From Taeniopygia guttata (Eukaryota; Chordata; Aves; Passeriformes; Estrildidae), in contig NC_133026.1 in the NCBI RefSeq assembly GCF_048771995.1, positions 10,794,001 to 10,858,000 of the forward strand: a DNA stretch of 64,000 nucleotides. The letters run 5' to 3'. Numbering within the stretch: the first letter of the stretch is position 1; each line of letters starts with the position of its first letter. The position numbers and the translations under genes were made by a program. A model generated the notes under the pieces. That model did not search any database. It was given only the letters and a program-made list of their open reading frames with translations, and had not been told where the DNA came from. Shown here piece by piece: positions 1 to 13,209 of this stretch.

Positions 1-3000
1 CTCAGCATAGAGGAACCAGCGTCCCCCCCAGGGAGGCTCGCCTCGGGAGGGGTGTGGGCAGGTCAGAGGACACTGTGCACTTTCATGGTAACATTTGAAT
101 AAATATTCTGCATGGAAACAGGCCCGGTGACTGAGCACACTGCCAGGCTGGCCTGGAGACCTGGCTGCGTTTGAAGGACTGTGCTTATAATTACTGTCAC
201 CATTACTTGCATCAAGAATTACAACCACATGAGTTTGGAGCCTCATCACTTTTAGTCAGTGCTTTAAAGCTGCCTCTCTCTTATGCATGCCCAGAGGTTT
301 ACTTGACCTATTTTTGGACAGTTGGGAATTATTTATTTTTATATACAGACTTCCCACTTAACCATGATAATACAGTAAACAGGAGGCTGGGAGGAACGGG
401 AGTAATATACCTGCACTCCCACCTGCTCTTCAACAAAGATCAGCCCTGGATGTAAGCTGACTAGTGTTACAGAAATCCATCATGCTGAAAATGCTGGTGA
501 CACAAAATTCAGAAAGGGGATGAGGATTACCTCAGGCTGTGTATTGTCAGATATTCTGTACGGCAAAAATTCACAGAAGGCAGAACCTTTTACAGGTGTG
601 ATATATGAGACCTCTACCAGTTCCTTCTTCATCCCTCTCTTTCCTGACAGCTGAAGTGTGGAATGGTATTGAAGGAATATCTATGGAGAAATAATATAAA
701 AGCCCAGTGGTGCATTTATATCTGTTACAGGAGTAGGATAATTATTTGGTTTATAGGTAAAGAGGATCTGTGCTCCCCGTTTCCTTTGTATGTTCATCTG
801 TGGCTCCAGCATAGGGGCTACAGAGGCAGATCTTATATACAGCTCACATTTGGGCTTCAGACTAAATCCTCTTTTGTTAAGCCCCAGTAAACATCCATTC
901 ACAGGCACCTTTGACCCCCAAAACTTTATCATAGCCATGGACAGACACAGCTGAGGAGCACAATGACACAAGGAAAAACCAAACAACAACAAGCACAACA
1001 AAACCTGCAAACAAGACTCCTCTCTTCCCTCAAAAATGAGAGAAAGGTCCAGCTTAAGCAAAAAAGAAGAAAAATAGAAGAATGTTTAGATGTGGTAACA
1101 TATCTTCTCCTGTTTTTCTCAGTTTGGCCAACAGGTGAGGGATGAAACCAAAATGTATAAAAGAAAGAAGGTTTGAAATAATTTGGATATATATTTTAAT
1201 GGGGTAAATGTAATTTAAACATGCAAATATGAACAGCCAGTGGGTTGCCCTCAGGAGCTGTGTGCATGTGTAAAGCACATCCCATGGATGGTACAGGAGT
1301 GAACACCCATTCAGGTGCAGTATCTCTGTGAAGAACTTCAGCATGGGCAGCCTGAGTCAGACCAAAGCTCTGTCCAGCCTTGCACGCTGCCTGTTTTACA
1401 GTTTCATAGCAGATTTCCAGAAGAGCTTGTGAGAACAAGAAAATGTCCAGCTTTGCCATCCTGAATTGAATACACTGCGGCTCAGCCTCCAGCAATGTGC
1501 TGCTCAGGGACTTCCTGAGCCAGAGGAAGTGTCTCTACGTTCAGCAGTTGCTCATGGACACTTGGCTGAGTCTGTTCTCCCAGAGATGAATCCACACTGC
1601 TCACAGGAGTGCAGCTGTGCCAGCTCACTAACCAATGCCCCACTGGTGACACTGTCCTAGATAAGTGGCATGTGCTACATTTTCCCTTTATCTAGGCTAT
1701 AAAGTCTGTGTGAAATTTGTAAAAATGCAGCACAGATAAAAAAGAGAGGGACTATTTCTATAAGTGGAAGACTTTGAAGGTGGCAGTACTATATTTCTTT
1801 AAGACTGACTTTGTGTTTGTTCCTGCAGTGCCCATTATGAGGAGATCATATACTATCTTGGGAATAGCTCTGTGCTGTAAAAGATCTTTTTCTTCAAAAC
1901 ATCTCTGTGTGTAGTTCCCTCCTTCTCCATATTTAAAGCAAATGGTTATTTTTCATATAATTGTTGTTTGGGGTCAGAGGCAAATATTGATAGATAGTGA
2001 CAGAGTTTAATTTATTTCTTTGGTGAAGATTGATTTTTCTTGGTTTTCGACAGCACTGGCTGCCTTCCCAGAAGCGTTTCTGAATTTATCACTGCTGGGT
2101 GCCAAACTGAGATGGAAAAAACAGCTTTTAAATATAAAACCCCTCAAACTAGGGGGGGCATTTCATCTTGGTGAAGTTCTGGCTATAACCCCGAGTGCTA
2201 CAGGGTAAGGACAGCTGAGAGGAATTGTGGAAGTGATTTATTTAACAATGTCAATGGAGGGAGATCAGCCTTAGAGAGGGATGCTCCTGTCTGCCATGGG
2301 GTAATTACTTCTTACTGCTAACTTTTGGTTCATGCTGAAGATCTTTTCCTTCTTTGTCACAGTTGTGTCTAGGCACTGAGTGAAAGAAATGAGAGTGTAA
2401 ACTGAGACAGACTTGCCCATCTGCAGTACTTTGCAATATTCCAGCTCTCAGAGCCACTGTGGGGATCCAGCTGCTCAAATCGTTGACGGGCAGAAGTTTC
2501 ACTTCACACTGCCTGGCAGAGGGAAGCTCCTGGCCTTGCTTTTTGAATCTTCCTGCTGACCAGCCCCGTGAGTTTTAATAGCTCCCTTCTGATGGCAGCG
2601 TCTGCAGAGGGCAGGGTGAAGCCCACTGCTGAGGCATGAGGGAAGTGACATTCCTTGGAGGCACACAGGGGTGCAGCTGCTGATGTGACTTGTGGAACAT
2701 CACATCACTGGGGTTGTACACGCTTGTACACAGCTGAGCTCAGCCATGGTGCTCCTCTGGTCAAGTACAGCTGCTTTGTCTACTCTTAGTATCATGCTAC
2801 AAGACAAATCAGGAGCCAAGGCAAAATAAGCTGAATTTTCTACTAAACTGGAAAGATTGAATACTTTTATCGACTTAATCAGACTGGGCTCGGAGTGAAG
2901 ATATTTAGGTTTTGTGCCAGGGTCTGTGGTGTATGGCTCAGGCTGCCAACAGCAGTCCATTCAAGCACCAATCCACCATTCAGCTGGCGAAGTTACCACA

Positions 3001-4402
3001 GCTTCTCTCTGTGTAAACCCCTTGTAGCAGCTACTCCTTGTTGCACTCATCCGGCTGGGCAAGATCTCAGCACATCCTTCCTGCAGGGGTTGCAGTGGGG
3101 GGGATGTGGAACAAACAGAAGTAGAGACAAGAGGTTATAAAGCAGTGTCAGGAGAAACAGCCCCTTCCATCACAAGAAGATCAAGGCAGTTAACAAAAAA
3201 GTCTGGGCAAGATCAAACCAAGCTCCACCGCTCAGGCTGCTCAGAGATCCTCCCCTCCCTGCAGCAATGCGGCAGAGCCTCTCACTCCCTCTAACGTTAA
3301 AGCAATGCTTGATTTAAAAGAAAAGGAACTCCAATTGTTCTGATCTCTGCTTTTCACCACCTCAGGGAAAATGGAATGCTCTTCTCACATCCCAGGTGGG
3401 GAAGTGAAAGCCCACAAACGAAGTTCTTTCCCAGTCCTTTCCCCTTGCAGGAGCTCTCGTCCCGGTGAGCCCAGCTTGCCCTGAGCCAGGAGAGATCTTA
3501 GTGCTGGCAGGGGAACCTCCCAGAGAAGCACCTCCCAGCGGATTCATTCGGCTTGAAGAGGAGAAGCTCTCTTTTTACCAAGGATCTCACCTCTCTGAAG
3601 ACTCTTTCTAATTAATTCTGCTCCTCTCTGAGCTTGGCAGCAGTGGCTGGGGCTGTGACATACAGCAGGCTTTGCTGATAAGCCCTGCACTGTGCATATC
3701 TTTCTTTCTTTGAATGTTTTCTATCAGGAAAACACCAATTTGTATTTCCTATAGAAATTGCTCCAAGCTGCCAGGCTGGATGGGCTTTTCTCGAACAGAA
3801 GTGGAGGTGTACTGAAATGTTTCTGCTTTTCTTCTGTGGCATCAAAGGAAGCAGCATGTGACATAGAAGAAGGACAAAGGGGGACGCAGCCACTGGTTCC
3901 TGCTTTCCTGCCAAGCAAAGGTGCCATAGAAGAGTCTTAATTTCCCTTTGCCATTCCCAGCAGATGGTTCTTCTGAGTGAGCACAGGAGTGCCACAATGC
4001 CACTTTTTCTCTTGTCCCAGCGTTAGGTTCTACCATTCAGTTTTGAGTTTTGACAGCACTCTTTTTTAAAGGAAGCACTTTCCTCCTTTCACCTCTGCCC
4101 TGCTGATTGGAGCTGCAGACCTGCTGGTCCCTTTGATGGGAATACCAAACATTCCTCATACTGAAAGGACTGGGATATGTTTCTGGTTCGAACTAACAGT
4201 GTGCTGCGTGGATTTCATCACACACGGAGAGGAAAGAAGTCTGTAATCCCACATCTTCCATTGTACAGAGGCTTAGGTCCTACTGTGGTGCTCTTTGCAG
4301 CATGATAATATGATAACCATATTAAAGAAGGTCTGAGGAGCTGAGGTTGAGTATAGAGAGGTTTCTCTTCCCATCTAGCTAAATTCTAAAGCACAGGGTA
4401 AG

Positions 4403-4515
4403 ATTTCAGCTGTTTAGGTAACAGCTGAAATATAAGAAAGGTGAGAAAGCAGCTGAAAGCAGCTGAAAACAGCTGAAAACAGCTGAAAGGCAAGATCTTA
4501 ACTGTTTAGGTAACA
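4403..4515. repeat. CAGCTG E-box cluster with 10-bp tandem repeat
   Basis: Four copies of a 10-bp unit (agctgaaaac or close) run from 4451 to 4490. Just upstream is a perfect 12-bp inverted repeat: atttcagctgtt at 4403-4414 and aacagctgaaat at 4420-4431, with a 5-bp spacer. The 14-mer ctgtttaggtaaca occurs at 4410-4423 and again at 4502-4515, bracketing the tandem block. The result is six CAGCTG hexamers between 4408 and 4485. CAGCTG is a class of E-box bound by bHLH factors, but any regulatory role is inference. Confidence 0.75.
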
Positions 4516-6401
4516 AATACATTTTCTGTATAAAAAGCTCCAATGACTGGCCTGTGCACTAGAGCACACCTTTGGGCAGGTTTAAAACTGTATAAGATGT
4601 CCCAATGCTTCAGAAATAATCTAAAACATAGCATGTACAAGAAAACAGAAATAAAGAGATAGCAAAACACGGTAATACCAAAGCACCTTTCAAAAAACTG
4701 ATCCTGGGCATAATCTCTAATTACTTAAACTTGACCTCAGGAATTAGCATTAAGAGGGATAATAATTCCCTAACTACATCAGAGCAGAACAAGTTCACAA
4801 ACAAAAATTCATTAAGGAAAACTCTTTCTTGGTAAACTATGGTGAAAATGACTGGAGGGATTCACACCTGTGCCCTTGAGATATGTCAATTCTCTGAAAA
4901 ACCTAATACAGAGTTTAGTGTATGCAGACACCTTCTTCAGAAATAGTAAAGAGAAATCACAGTAAAACCAGGATTTCTCTTTAACTTGTACTGCTCTCTG
5001 AATTCCTCTTGATATATGTTTTATCTAAATCTTAAGAATTTAGCACCTAAATATGCTGGTTTTGTCAGGGCCATGGGGTAAAGAAGCTCCAGGCAATGTC
5101 CTCCTAAAACCTATTTCTAGTGTGCAAAACCAAAGCAAATGGTGCTGGTAAACCTCTAGGGTCTGTCAAACTGCTGTGGGGGCACTGATACGACATTTCT
5201 GAAGATTCATCTAGTTATCAGCATAGGTTGTTTTGTCACTGTTTCATTTCTGTTGAAGACAATTTTCTGGAATGGCTGTATGTGTTCAGAGAATTCAACT
5301 CAAGATATCATGGTCCATACAGCAGATCTCATCCTATCTGCACACACTGAAACTTTTCCTTGGAGCAGAGCATCATTTCCATTCACTTCCAGATTCCTTT
5401 AGACTAATCAAGTCATAAAAAGCACTTTAGCTTAACTGATGCTCACACTCATCTGATGTCCATCTCACTTAGAGGTAATTGAGCAGGGGATGTATTCAAC
5501 ACATACAGAATTAAAGCAAAAAGCATCTAGAATCCAGTGTTGTTGACTAGAAAATATTGTACTCATCCTCCAGCTGTTTCTAATTACAAATACGTGTTAT
5601 GAAATATCCATTTATTTAGGCATTGCAGGTCACTTGACAGGGAAGATGAATGATGTCATCAGAATTCATTTTCTTTTTTTTCTGAATGAGGGATGTGGTA
5701 TTCCTGACATTAATATGCACCCATTGTGCAAGATCCCTTCATAGGGAAATGTTGATCTGCATTTGAAAATGGACAAAAGCAGCACTGTCATGATTGTTCC
5801 TGGAGGAACTCATTTTAATTAGGCTTTTGTTGTGAGAATATCGAAGTGACACTGAAATTTGCTTTAACACAGAGAATTTGCTTTAACTTGTAGCCATATC
5901 CAGAATTTAAATTGACATTTCCCATATGGAAAAAAAAAAAAAAAAAAGAAAAGAAAACCTCTAGGATATTGTATTGCCCACTCCATTATGTGGTAGTTAA
6001 TAATTAAAAACATGCTGCAGTTCCATTTATGAATTCATAATGTGGAGATGAAGGATTACTGCAAGTCATAATTTGACATACAATAATCTTGACTGTATTT
6101 CAGTTATTTGCAAGCAAAGCTTCATTTCCTTTCTCAATTTTGATGATACAAAGAAAGAATTAAGATCAGATGTTTCCTCTGTACTTCCACAACTCTGAAG
6201 GGCCTTCATTTAACAGAAAATAAGATTGCACACAGTTTGCTAGAGTACCTTTCCAAAGCCCATCTTAGGTGTCACACAGCAGACCTGTCATCCCATGACT
6301 GGCTGCCCTGGGGGCTGCTGCTGTGCTGCTGTGATGGATGGCATCCCTGCAGGCCTTGGGAACGCACTCTGATCCATCACAAACTCAAGGGGGGTGGGTG
6401 G

Positions 6402-6463
6402 CCTAAGGCAGAGTTATTATATTTATGTACTATTCTCCTAAGGCAGAGTTATTATATTTATGT
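6402..6463. repeat. Short direct duplication, 27 bp at 35-bp spacing
   Basis: An identical 27-bp sequence beginning cctaaggcagagtt occurs at 6402-6428 and 6437-6463, separated by 8 bp. The perfect identity suggests a recent local duplication. No element recognisable as a transposon lies between the copies. Confidence 0.85.
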
Positions 6464-6959
6464 CCCCAGACACTGCAGCCAGCACCTAACCCTGGGTACA
6501 GGCAGGAGCTCTTCCCCCAGCTGTGGTTACCTGCTCCTGCAGCAGTTCAAGGCTGGCCAAGCTGAGCTTGGGGGCAGCTGGCACAGAAACACCTCCTACC
6601 CAGCAGCTTCCCGGGAGGGGAGGGAAGTCTGCAAATAAATAGACTCTGGGGTTAGCAAGACAGCGTGGTTTTCTCAAGGGCATTTTCTGTGCTGGCTGTC
6701 ACAAAGAAGCCACTCCCTATCTTGAAGGGGTAAAGGAAGAAACACTGAAGCATCTGGAACGACACAGTTGGACTCTGGTTGTGGGAATCCAGGGCTTCCC
6801 TCTGGCTGCCCTGGCAGGTCTGGGACCCTGGCAGGGGTCAGGAACCCCCTGTACAGAGCCCTGAGAGACACTGTCTGTGATCTCTGTCCATGGAAAAGAG
6901 TTTTCAATCTTACAGGATGAATTACAAGCTCTGAGTGTTTGATAAGAGTAATAATTAAG

Positions 6960-7355
6960 TGTGGCACGGGTGCAAAAGTAAAATTTTAGGTTTCTAGATT
7001 AGGGGTTCAGAGGGGACAAGATGGAGGAATTGGGTGTGTCTTGTCCTTTTTCTCCTTCTTCATGCCCTCCATGTTTCACTGTAGTGTTGGCATTTTTTTA
7101 TTGGTTTAGGCTGGGGACACACTGTTCAACGTAGGTGACAGATATTGGCACGTTATTGTAAATCCAGCACAGGTAGTTTCTGGTATTTAATGTTTGTAAC
7201 ATCCCACTGAGGGCAGAGCCCCACACGCTGCCCGGCAGGACAGAGCTGCGGCAGGGCAGCAGAACATGTTAGAGATAAACAGAATAAACAACCTTGAAAC
7301 CAGCACAGACGAATTATGACTTCTTTGGCAACAGGGCAGAAAGAGACTTTCTACA
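6960..7355 (+). mobile_element. Retroviral LTR-like fragment (fossil)
   Basis: This roughly 396-bp segment begins TGTGGCACGG and ends in CTACA, so it has the TG...CA termini of a retroviral LTR. It has an inverted CCAAT (attgg) in the first half and an AATAAA at 7283-7288 near the 3' end, followed by a short R/U5-like tail. That order of parts fits avian endogenous retrovirus LTRs. No target-site duplication was seen at the proposed ends, so one end may be misplaced or the element partly lost. No viral coding sequence was recognised beside it. It is an old, noncoding relic, and the family assignment is from memory of similar bird LTRs. Confidence 0.45.
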
Positions 7356-10300
7356 ATCTGGGAATCACCAATACCCACAGATTCCGACATCTGGTGACTG
7401 AGGGGATGGGTACAGTGCACCATTGTGCCCCAGCCCTTAGGACAGCACAGCCCACCAGCACAGCCCATCAGCTGTGCCTTCCTTGCACAGTAGTTCCATT
7501 GACACAGAGGAGGGCGTGTCACAGGTAACCACATCCAAAGCCATTATTAGGGTTTTGTGGGTTCAAATCAGTGTCCTGGTGTCCACCTGTGCACTTACAC
7601 CAGGCCTGGGCTGACAGGAGGAATCCCTTGGCTGTGCCCACGTTGACAGGCACCCTACAGTGCCCAGACCATGTCCTGGACCATGTGTGGACCTGGCTGT
7701 GGCTGTGGCACTGAGCTCCTGAGGCCTGTGAGTGACACATGTTGGGCACATCTGTGCTGGTACAATGAACAGTGCCAGGGGATGTATCAGGGACTGCACC
7801 CACATCATTTCTGATGGACGGCCCAAAGCATGGCTTTAGATGTGCAACACATTCCTCTCCTAACCCCAGTGCTTCTGCCCTATGAGCTGGACATGTGCTC
7901 TTAGCCAATATTTCCAAGTCTGCTTCCAAGGATGGTGAGGAGGAGGAGTAGAATAGGACCTGGTTGGTCCTCTCTCTCTGCAGCTGCCACAGTGAGTGAA
8001 AAGTCTGAAAGGGCAGATGTCTGTCTTTAGTAAGGGGCTGGCATGCAGCCCTAACTGCAAAAGGCTGCAGACCGTGTGAGGCACCAACAAGGTCTCTCAA
8101 GTACTGTGTGCAGTTTGTCACAAAAGCTGGCATTTCTGCCTGCAGACAAGGACTGGTGTCTGAATTTCCGTGTCTGCATACAGCTTCCAATACCTTTAAT
8201 GCAAAACAGCACTGCTCAGTTGTGAAAAGCTCTCTGTACTTTATGTGTCTGGTATTTTTTCATATTGCTGCTGGCAAATCTTCTTGCCAAAGAAGCTGTG
8301 GGTACAAACATGGTCCTTGCAGATGTGGACCACAGGCACAGCTGCTTCCCAGCCAGCCAGATGTGGCTTTTTGCAGTGTAGCTCTGAATGTGAAGCATGT
8401 AGATAATGGCATAGTGTATGTGAAACTCATCTGCAGACTACATGGAAGAGCTCCTCTCTGTCAGTAACTTGCACACCAGTTGTCTCACTTCCAACAAAAT
8501 GCCAGTGACTGGATGTCTCAGGATCAGTTCTCTGCATCACATGCACAGGATCCTTCATGATCCTTGGTGTTACACAGTGAAAACAGGAGTAACTGAACAC
8601 CAGCTACTGTTCAGTCTGCCACTGTTGTCTGTGGGAACTCGTGCTCTGGGTCAGACCACAGGCAAACAGGAGCACTGCATCCCTACAGCTCCATCCACCA
8701 TCCCCTTGTCTCTGGAGCCCTCTGTTGTATTTCCTGTTGGGCTGTCTGGATATCTGCTATTATCTGAGAATTACTTGAGCACTTACTATGTTGCAAGGGT
8801 TAACTAATTAGGTATTTTTAAAGTTGGGAAAATTAAAAGTGCTGTGTAAGTGTTCCTAAGTATTATAGAACAATGGTTCACAGCATCAGGTTTTTTACAG
8901 GTATTTCTTTAACTTTCTATCTTGGTACCACACAAGTTTCAACTACCAGTGCTAGTTCAGTAGACCATGTATCAAATGATAATTCTCAAAACATGTGAGA
9001 AATAAATTCTAAAGGCTAGGAACGCTTTGTCATTATAAAACTGTATATTTTAATATGCCATTTGTTATATAACATATAAGACATATACATTATCACATAT
9101 GTATATATTACAAATAGGTATACATGTGTGTATGTATATATGTATGCATGCATAGGGACAATATGATAAATTATTATATGATAAATAGTAATTATTCATA
9201 GATGATGCTGTGATAATATACCCCCAAGAAATAACATGCAGGTCCCTTTAAATTCACAATGTCTGCATTTCTGACACTGCCTTAGTATCAATGATTCATA
9301 GCAATTACAAGATGATATAGTAAATTATGCACATTAAATCAGTTACCATCATAGTTTGCTATCAGAGGTCTCCTGGATTTAGCTCACTATTATTTCAAGA
9401 ACTGTGAAGACATACAGGTGCAGCTGAAAGGTTCTCTATCAGCACAGTGACAAGGTGACCTTACAAAGATCCAGCCAGAAACTGGTAAGGAAAGGGTTTT
9501 AATTTCCTCTGTCACACTGTGATACAAATGGCATCTTTTCACAGAACAGTGTGCTCGTGTGCCATATGCAGACACAGAAGAAGCAACAGTGAAGGAAAGC
9601 CCAAAATGCTCAGTACCAAGTCACATTTATGTCTCAGGGAGTTTTGCTGATTTAATGACTAAGAAAAATACTGCAAGGACATTCTCTTTGAGCAAGAATC
9701 AATGAAAGGTTAAAAAAAAAAACAAACAAAAAAGGAATTCATTCTGAAAATAATGAGCAGTTCTACAGCCATGTAATTAGCAGGTATTTTTGGTTTTTCT
9801 TCAGAAAGAATGCCAGGCAGCATTCATATGAGTGACAAGGACAATGCTGGTGTGAATGGTATGGATCTGTATAGGCAGGACTGAAAGATGTGAAAATAAA
9901 GGGTTTGTGATGTGTGGGGAAACTGGCAGCTGAAGGGCTGTGGGAGAGGGAAGGTAATGAAAATACAAAATTAAAATAGTATAACGTAGACTTGTTTGGT
10001 GGCCCTGTGCTCAGAGGAGGGAAGCTCCCGCCATTCAAGGCAGTCTCTGTTTTGAATCAAGAGAAATGTTCTGTCTTTTCTCTCACCTCTGTGGCTGCAA
10101 GAATAGGGGATTGCAGAACTATTGTTGGCTGGCTAAAAACCAGCCTGCAACCAGCCTTACATGCTCTAGCTTAGGGCAGCTGAGTCTTCAGACCACTGGT
10201 GGGCTGACATGGTAGAGTGACTTGCAGAGCCAAAACCCAGTGGTGCTGGCAGACCAGCGATCCTTTGGTGAGATCTGCACCAGGAAACAAAACTGACTTG

Positions 10301-13209
10301 TGTTCCAGTACTTGAATAACCAGAAACTGCAACCAGAAACATGAAGTCAGGTCCATGAAAAATGAGTCATTAGGGCAAACTGTAACAATATCAGTAGCTC
10401 TTGGCAAAATACAGCACTTGGCAAAAATGTGATTACTATGCCTTACACTGAAACAATAGATTCAGCAGAATGCCATAAATCTTCTCTGAAACTACCCCAA
10501 AACTATCCAGAGAATTGCAGTGTTGCTTTTGGCAGTGTGACCACACTGTGACTCCAAAGTCCCACCTGCTGAGCTCACACTGTACAGTTTTCCCTCCCAG
10601 CTGCCACCTTCATCAAATATTGTTTTATCTACTTGCAGCTCCTTGGCTTTTTCAATGGCTTCAGCAATATCAGGGTGATATTTTTTAAATGTAATTGCTA
10701 ATACATTTTAACTACACGCTGACAAAGATTTAGTATTATTATAAAACCTAAAACCTCCTATCTTCAGTGTAGGAAAGTGAGGATGAAGTCCTTTTGGAAA
10801 GGACATCAGCTTCATTTCCAATTTTATGTCAAAAATACATCTGTAGATAGAGTTTATGTCATAGTTGATTGCAGGCACATTTAGATGTCAAACTGCTCAT
10901 TTGCCAGAAAAAATAAAATAGGCATCTAAGTACAATAAAATGTGCCTGCAATTATATGTGCCAGCAAAAATGACACCTGCAAATGTTGTCAAGATGTTGT
11001 AGATGCAAACATCTAAGAACACCTGAAATCATTTCCAAGCATGGGAAGTTTGAAGCACATCCTGCTTCTGCCCTTGGAGAAATATCCACTCGGTAATCTG
11101 GAATCCTTCTGATTTTTACATTTCTGGATCTTAAAGTCTTTTAAGCCTTAAACAAGACAAATAAAATAATAATTAAATAAAATCTTAATATGGTCCTGCT
11201 CTGTGTTACTTTCCAACGGTGCTGTTATTGTGTTATTGTTTGCTCTTTTTTTCTTCTTTTTTTCTTCCTTTCCTCTCTCTCATGGTAAACACTGCCTGGT
11301 TGATTCCTGCCATCACTATTCAGAGAAGGTTCACAGAAGTGGTTAGCCTTACATGAGTACAGCTTAACCCTTAGTGCCAATGATCCCACACCTTGGGCCT
11401 CTATGTCAAGAGCCTCTGATCACAAGGAGTCTCAGTGAGGTCTCTGCCAACACTCCTTTTTCCATGGAGCTACCATGAGTCATGACTGGGTCAGCAGCCT
11501 AGGATGTAAAGTAATTTAAAATGAGGGTGACAATTAAAAATTAGAAAGTGAACACAAAAACAACTCTCTTGCACCTGAGAGCTAGGCAATAGCCCACCAT
11601 TCCCCTCAGGTGTCTTGGGGAGCTGCCCAGGGCACACTGTTGCACTGCACACTGTGAGCACTTTCTTCCAGTAAAGGAAGCCTGGATGTGGCTCATTTTG
11701 AAAATGTAGCCCACTGGTGCCACCGTGTCGGGGCCAGAGCATTGACAAGGCTGACATGAGGCACTATTTTTGCAGAAGAATTACCTATTCCTTAAAGCAT
11801 GACAAAACCCTGCCAGCTCTAAGACTGTGTCCATATTCAGAAAGATCAGCAAAACAACTCTTTCCTGACCGTAAGAATCACCAAACTTCATATGGTTCTG
11901 GGGGATTTTTTTTTTTTTAGCAACTTTCAGTATGATCTGCTGAGGCTCTCCACTCTTTCAGTTTGGCTGTCGACTCTTCAGGGTAGGGAGGGTGAGACAA
12001 GATGCTTCAGAAGCTCCAACTGGGGCTCTTTAAGGCTTTTAAAGGACTCTCCCAGCCTGTGTTCGTGGCTGAATGCCCACAGAGGACACAGGAGAAGGCA
12101 GCTGCCCATGAGCCCTTTCCTGCCCATGTCTCTGCCCCTACCCCAGCAGCACCATGTGCCCCTGCTTATCCAGATGCTGGGGATGAGGGGCTCCCCCCAC
12201 AAGGCAACCCCCAGCAGACTCCATCAGGAGCTGCCAGACACAGAGGAAATTCTCCACTTGCCATTGCTATTCTCTGTAATGCTGCCCTGGCAAATCATGG
12301 AACAAAAGGACATACTCCTCACCTCCATTCTGGTAAAGCTGTCTCCTCCCCCAGCAAGCATAAAGAGGAGCAGCTGGGAAAGACAAAACATGGTGGGTCT
12401 TTATTGTACTTCCTTAAACAACTTCAAAGTTTTCCCAGGATTACACAATAACTACAGCTAATAATACTGTATTCCTGAGTGTATTCCTGAGTGTGCCTCA
12501 GCCATGTTCCTGAGATGCATTAGATGGCATTACTCTTCTGGGGCAGTATTGTCACTCTCCAAAGCTCTTTGATCCATCACCATGCATGCCCTTTGTAATT
12601 TAGTAAGAGAGTCTGAATCTTAATATTTCAATTCTGGAAGTTCCCTTTGTGTGATGTGCCTCTTGTGTGCTGCTATGAAATGGCACTGTTTCAAAATAAA
12701 ATCTTGCTCATGATATTTCAGATACTGCAGGTAAGTGTAAGCACTATTGCCTGTTTATAGCTTTATTTTCTGTATTTAATGTGATACTTCTGGGTTGGTA
12801 GTTCAGAGATTAATGTTCTCTGATGAAGACTGGAGGAGTTGCTAGAGAAGAAGCAGTAATTTTTTGTACCTGGCATCTACCAGTGTCCCTTGGCCCTGAC
12901 CTCTTGCATCCAATTTACAGAGCAAAAGGTTAGGGAAGCTGCCATGTCTGTTTGTGGCCATGCCTTTCCATTGTGTGGACCAGAGTGGGACTGAATATTT
13001 TTCCTCAAGTTGGCTACTGATATGGAGATTTTCAAAACCAAGGAATTAAACTGAAGCAAAATTACTTCCAGAAATGCCATTTTCTGACTAGCCTGTTAGT
13101 TGGCTTTTAAGCTGCTGAAATCAAAAGGTGAGGCAGACTGCATATTGCTGCCAGACCAACAGGTTACCAAATAACCCCTCTGAAAAGCTTTCTTCTGTTA
13201 TGGAAACAG
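7356..13209. other. Intergenic sequence, no gene recognised
   Basis: No spliced gene model could be built. An open frame of 223 codons on the minus strand (7519-8190) resembles nothing I know and is treated as probably noncoding. Bases about 9040-9200 are an AT-rich tract with TA/TG simple repeat. An inverted repeat at 10868-10952 is listed separately. An open frame of 189 codons at 11892-12461 starts beside a T-run and has no recognisable domain. Confidence 0.55.
10868..10952. repeat. Imperfect hairpin-forming inverted repeat
   Basis: The 15-mer attgcaggcacattt at 10868-10882 is perfectly complementary to 10938-10952. A second short arm follows: agatgtc at 10883-10889 pairs with ggcatct at 10921-10927 with one G-T type mismatch. 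A 10-base bulge (10928-10937) separates the two stem segments. The loop is AT-rich. It could be the relic of a small inverted-repeat transposon or a chance structure; there is no direct evidence of a transcribed RNA. Confidence 0.6.

Larger units (their letters stand above)
1..6959. other. Intergenic sequence, no gene recognised
   Basis: No open frame here resembles a known protein or is joined to others by plausible splice sites. The short frames present are scattered and unrelated. In the human arrangement the next gene on this side of GTPBP4 is LARP4B, tens of kb away, so a gene-free stretch is expected. An AATAAA near position 98 could be the 3' end of an unseen transcript, but nothing else supports it. 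An A18 run lies at 5930-5947. The E-box cluster and the small duplication inside this stretch are listed separately. Confidence 0.6.

Noticed and set aside
98-103. An AATAAA at the left edge, considered as the 3' end of an upstream gene.
   Set aside because: No coding sequence or splice acceptor supports a transcript, and a single hexamer is common by chance.
11892-12461. A 189-codon open frame on the plus strand.
   Set aside because: It begins next to a T-run that yields poly-Phe, has no domain, overlaps an equally long frame in another register, and has no splice partners.
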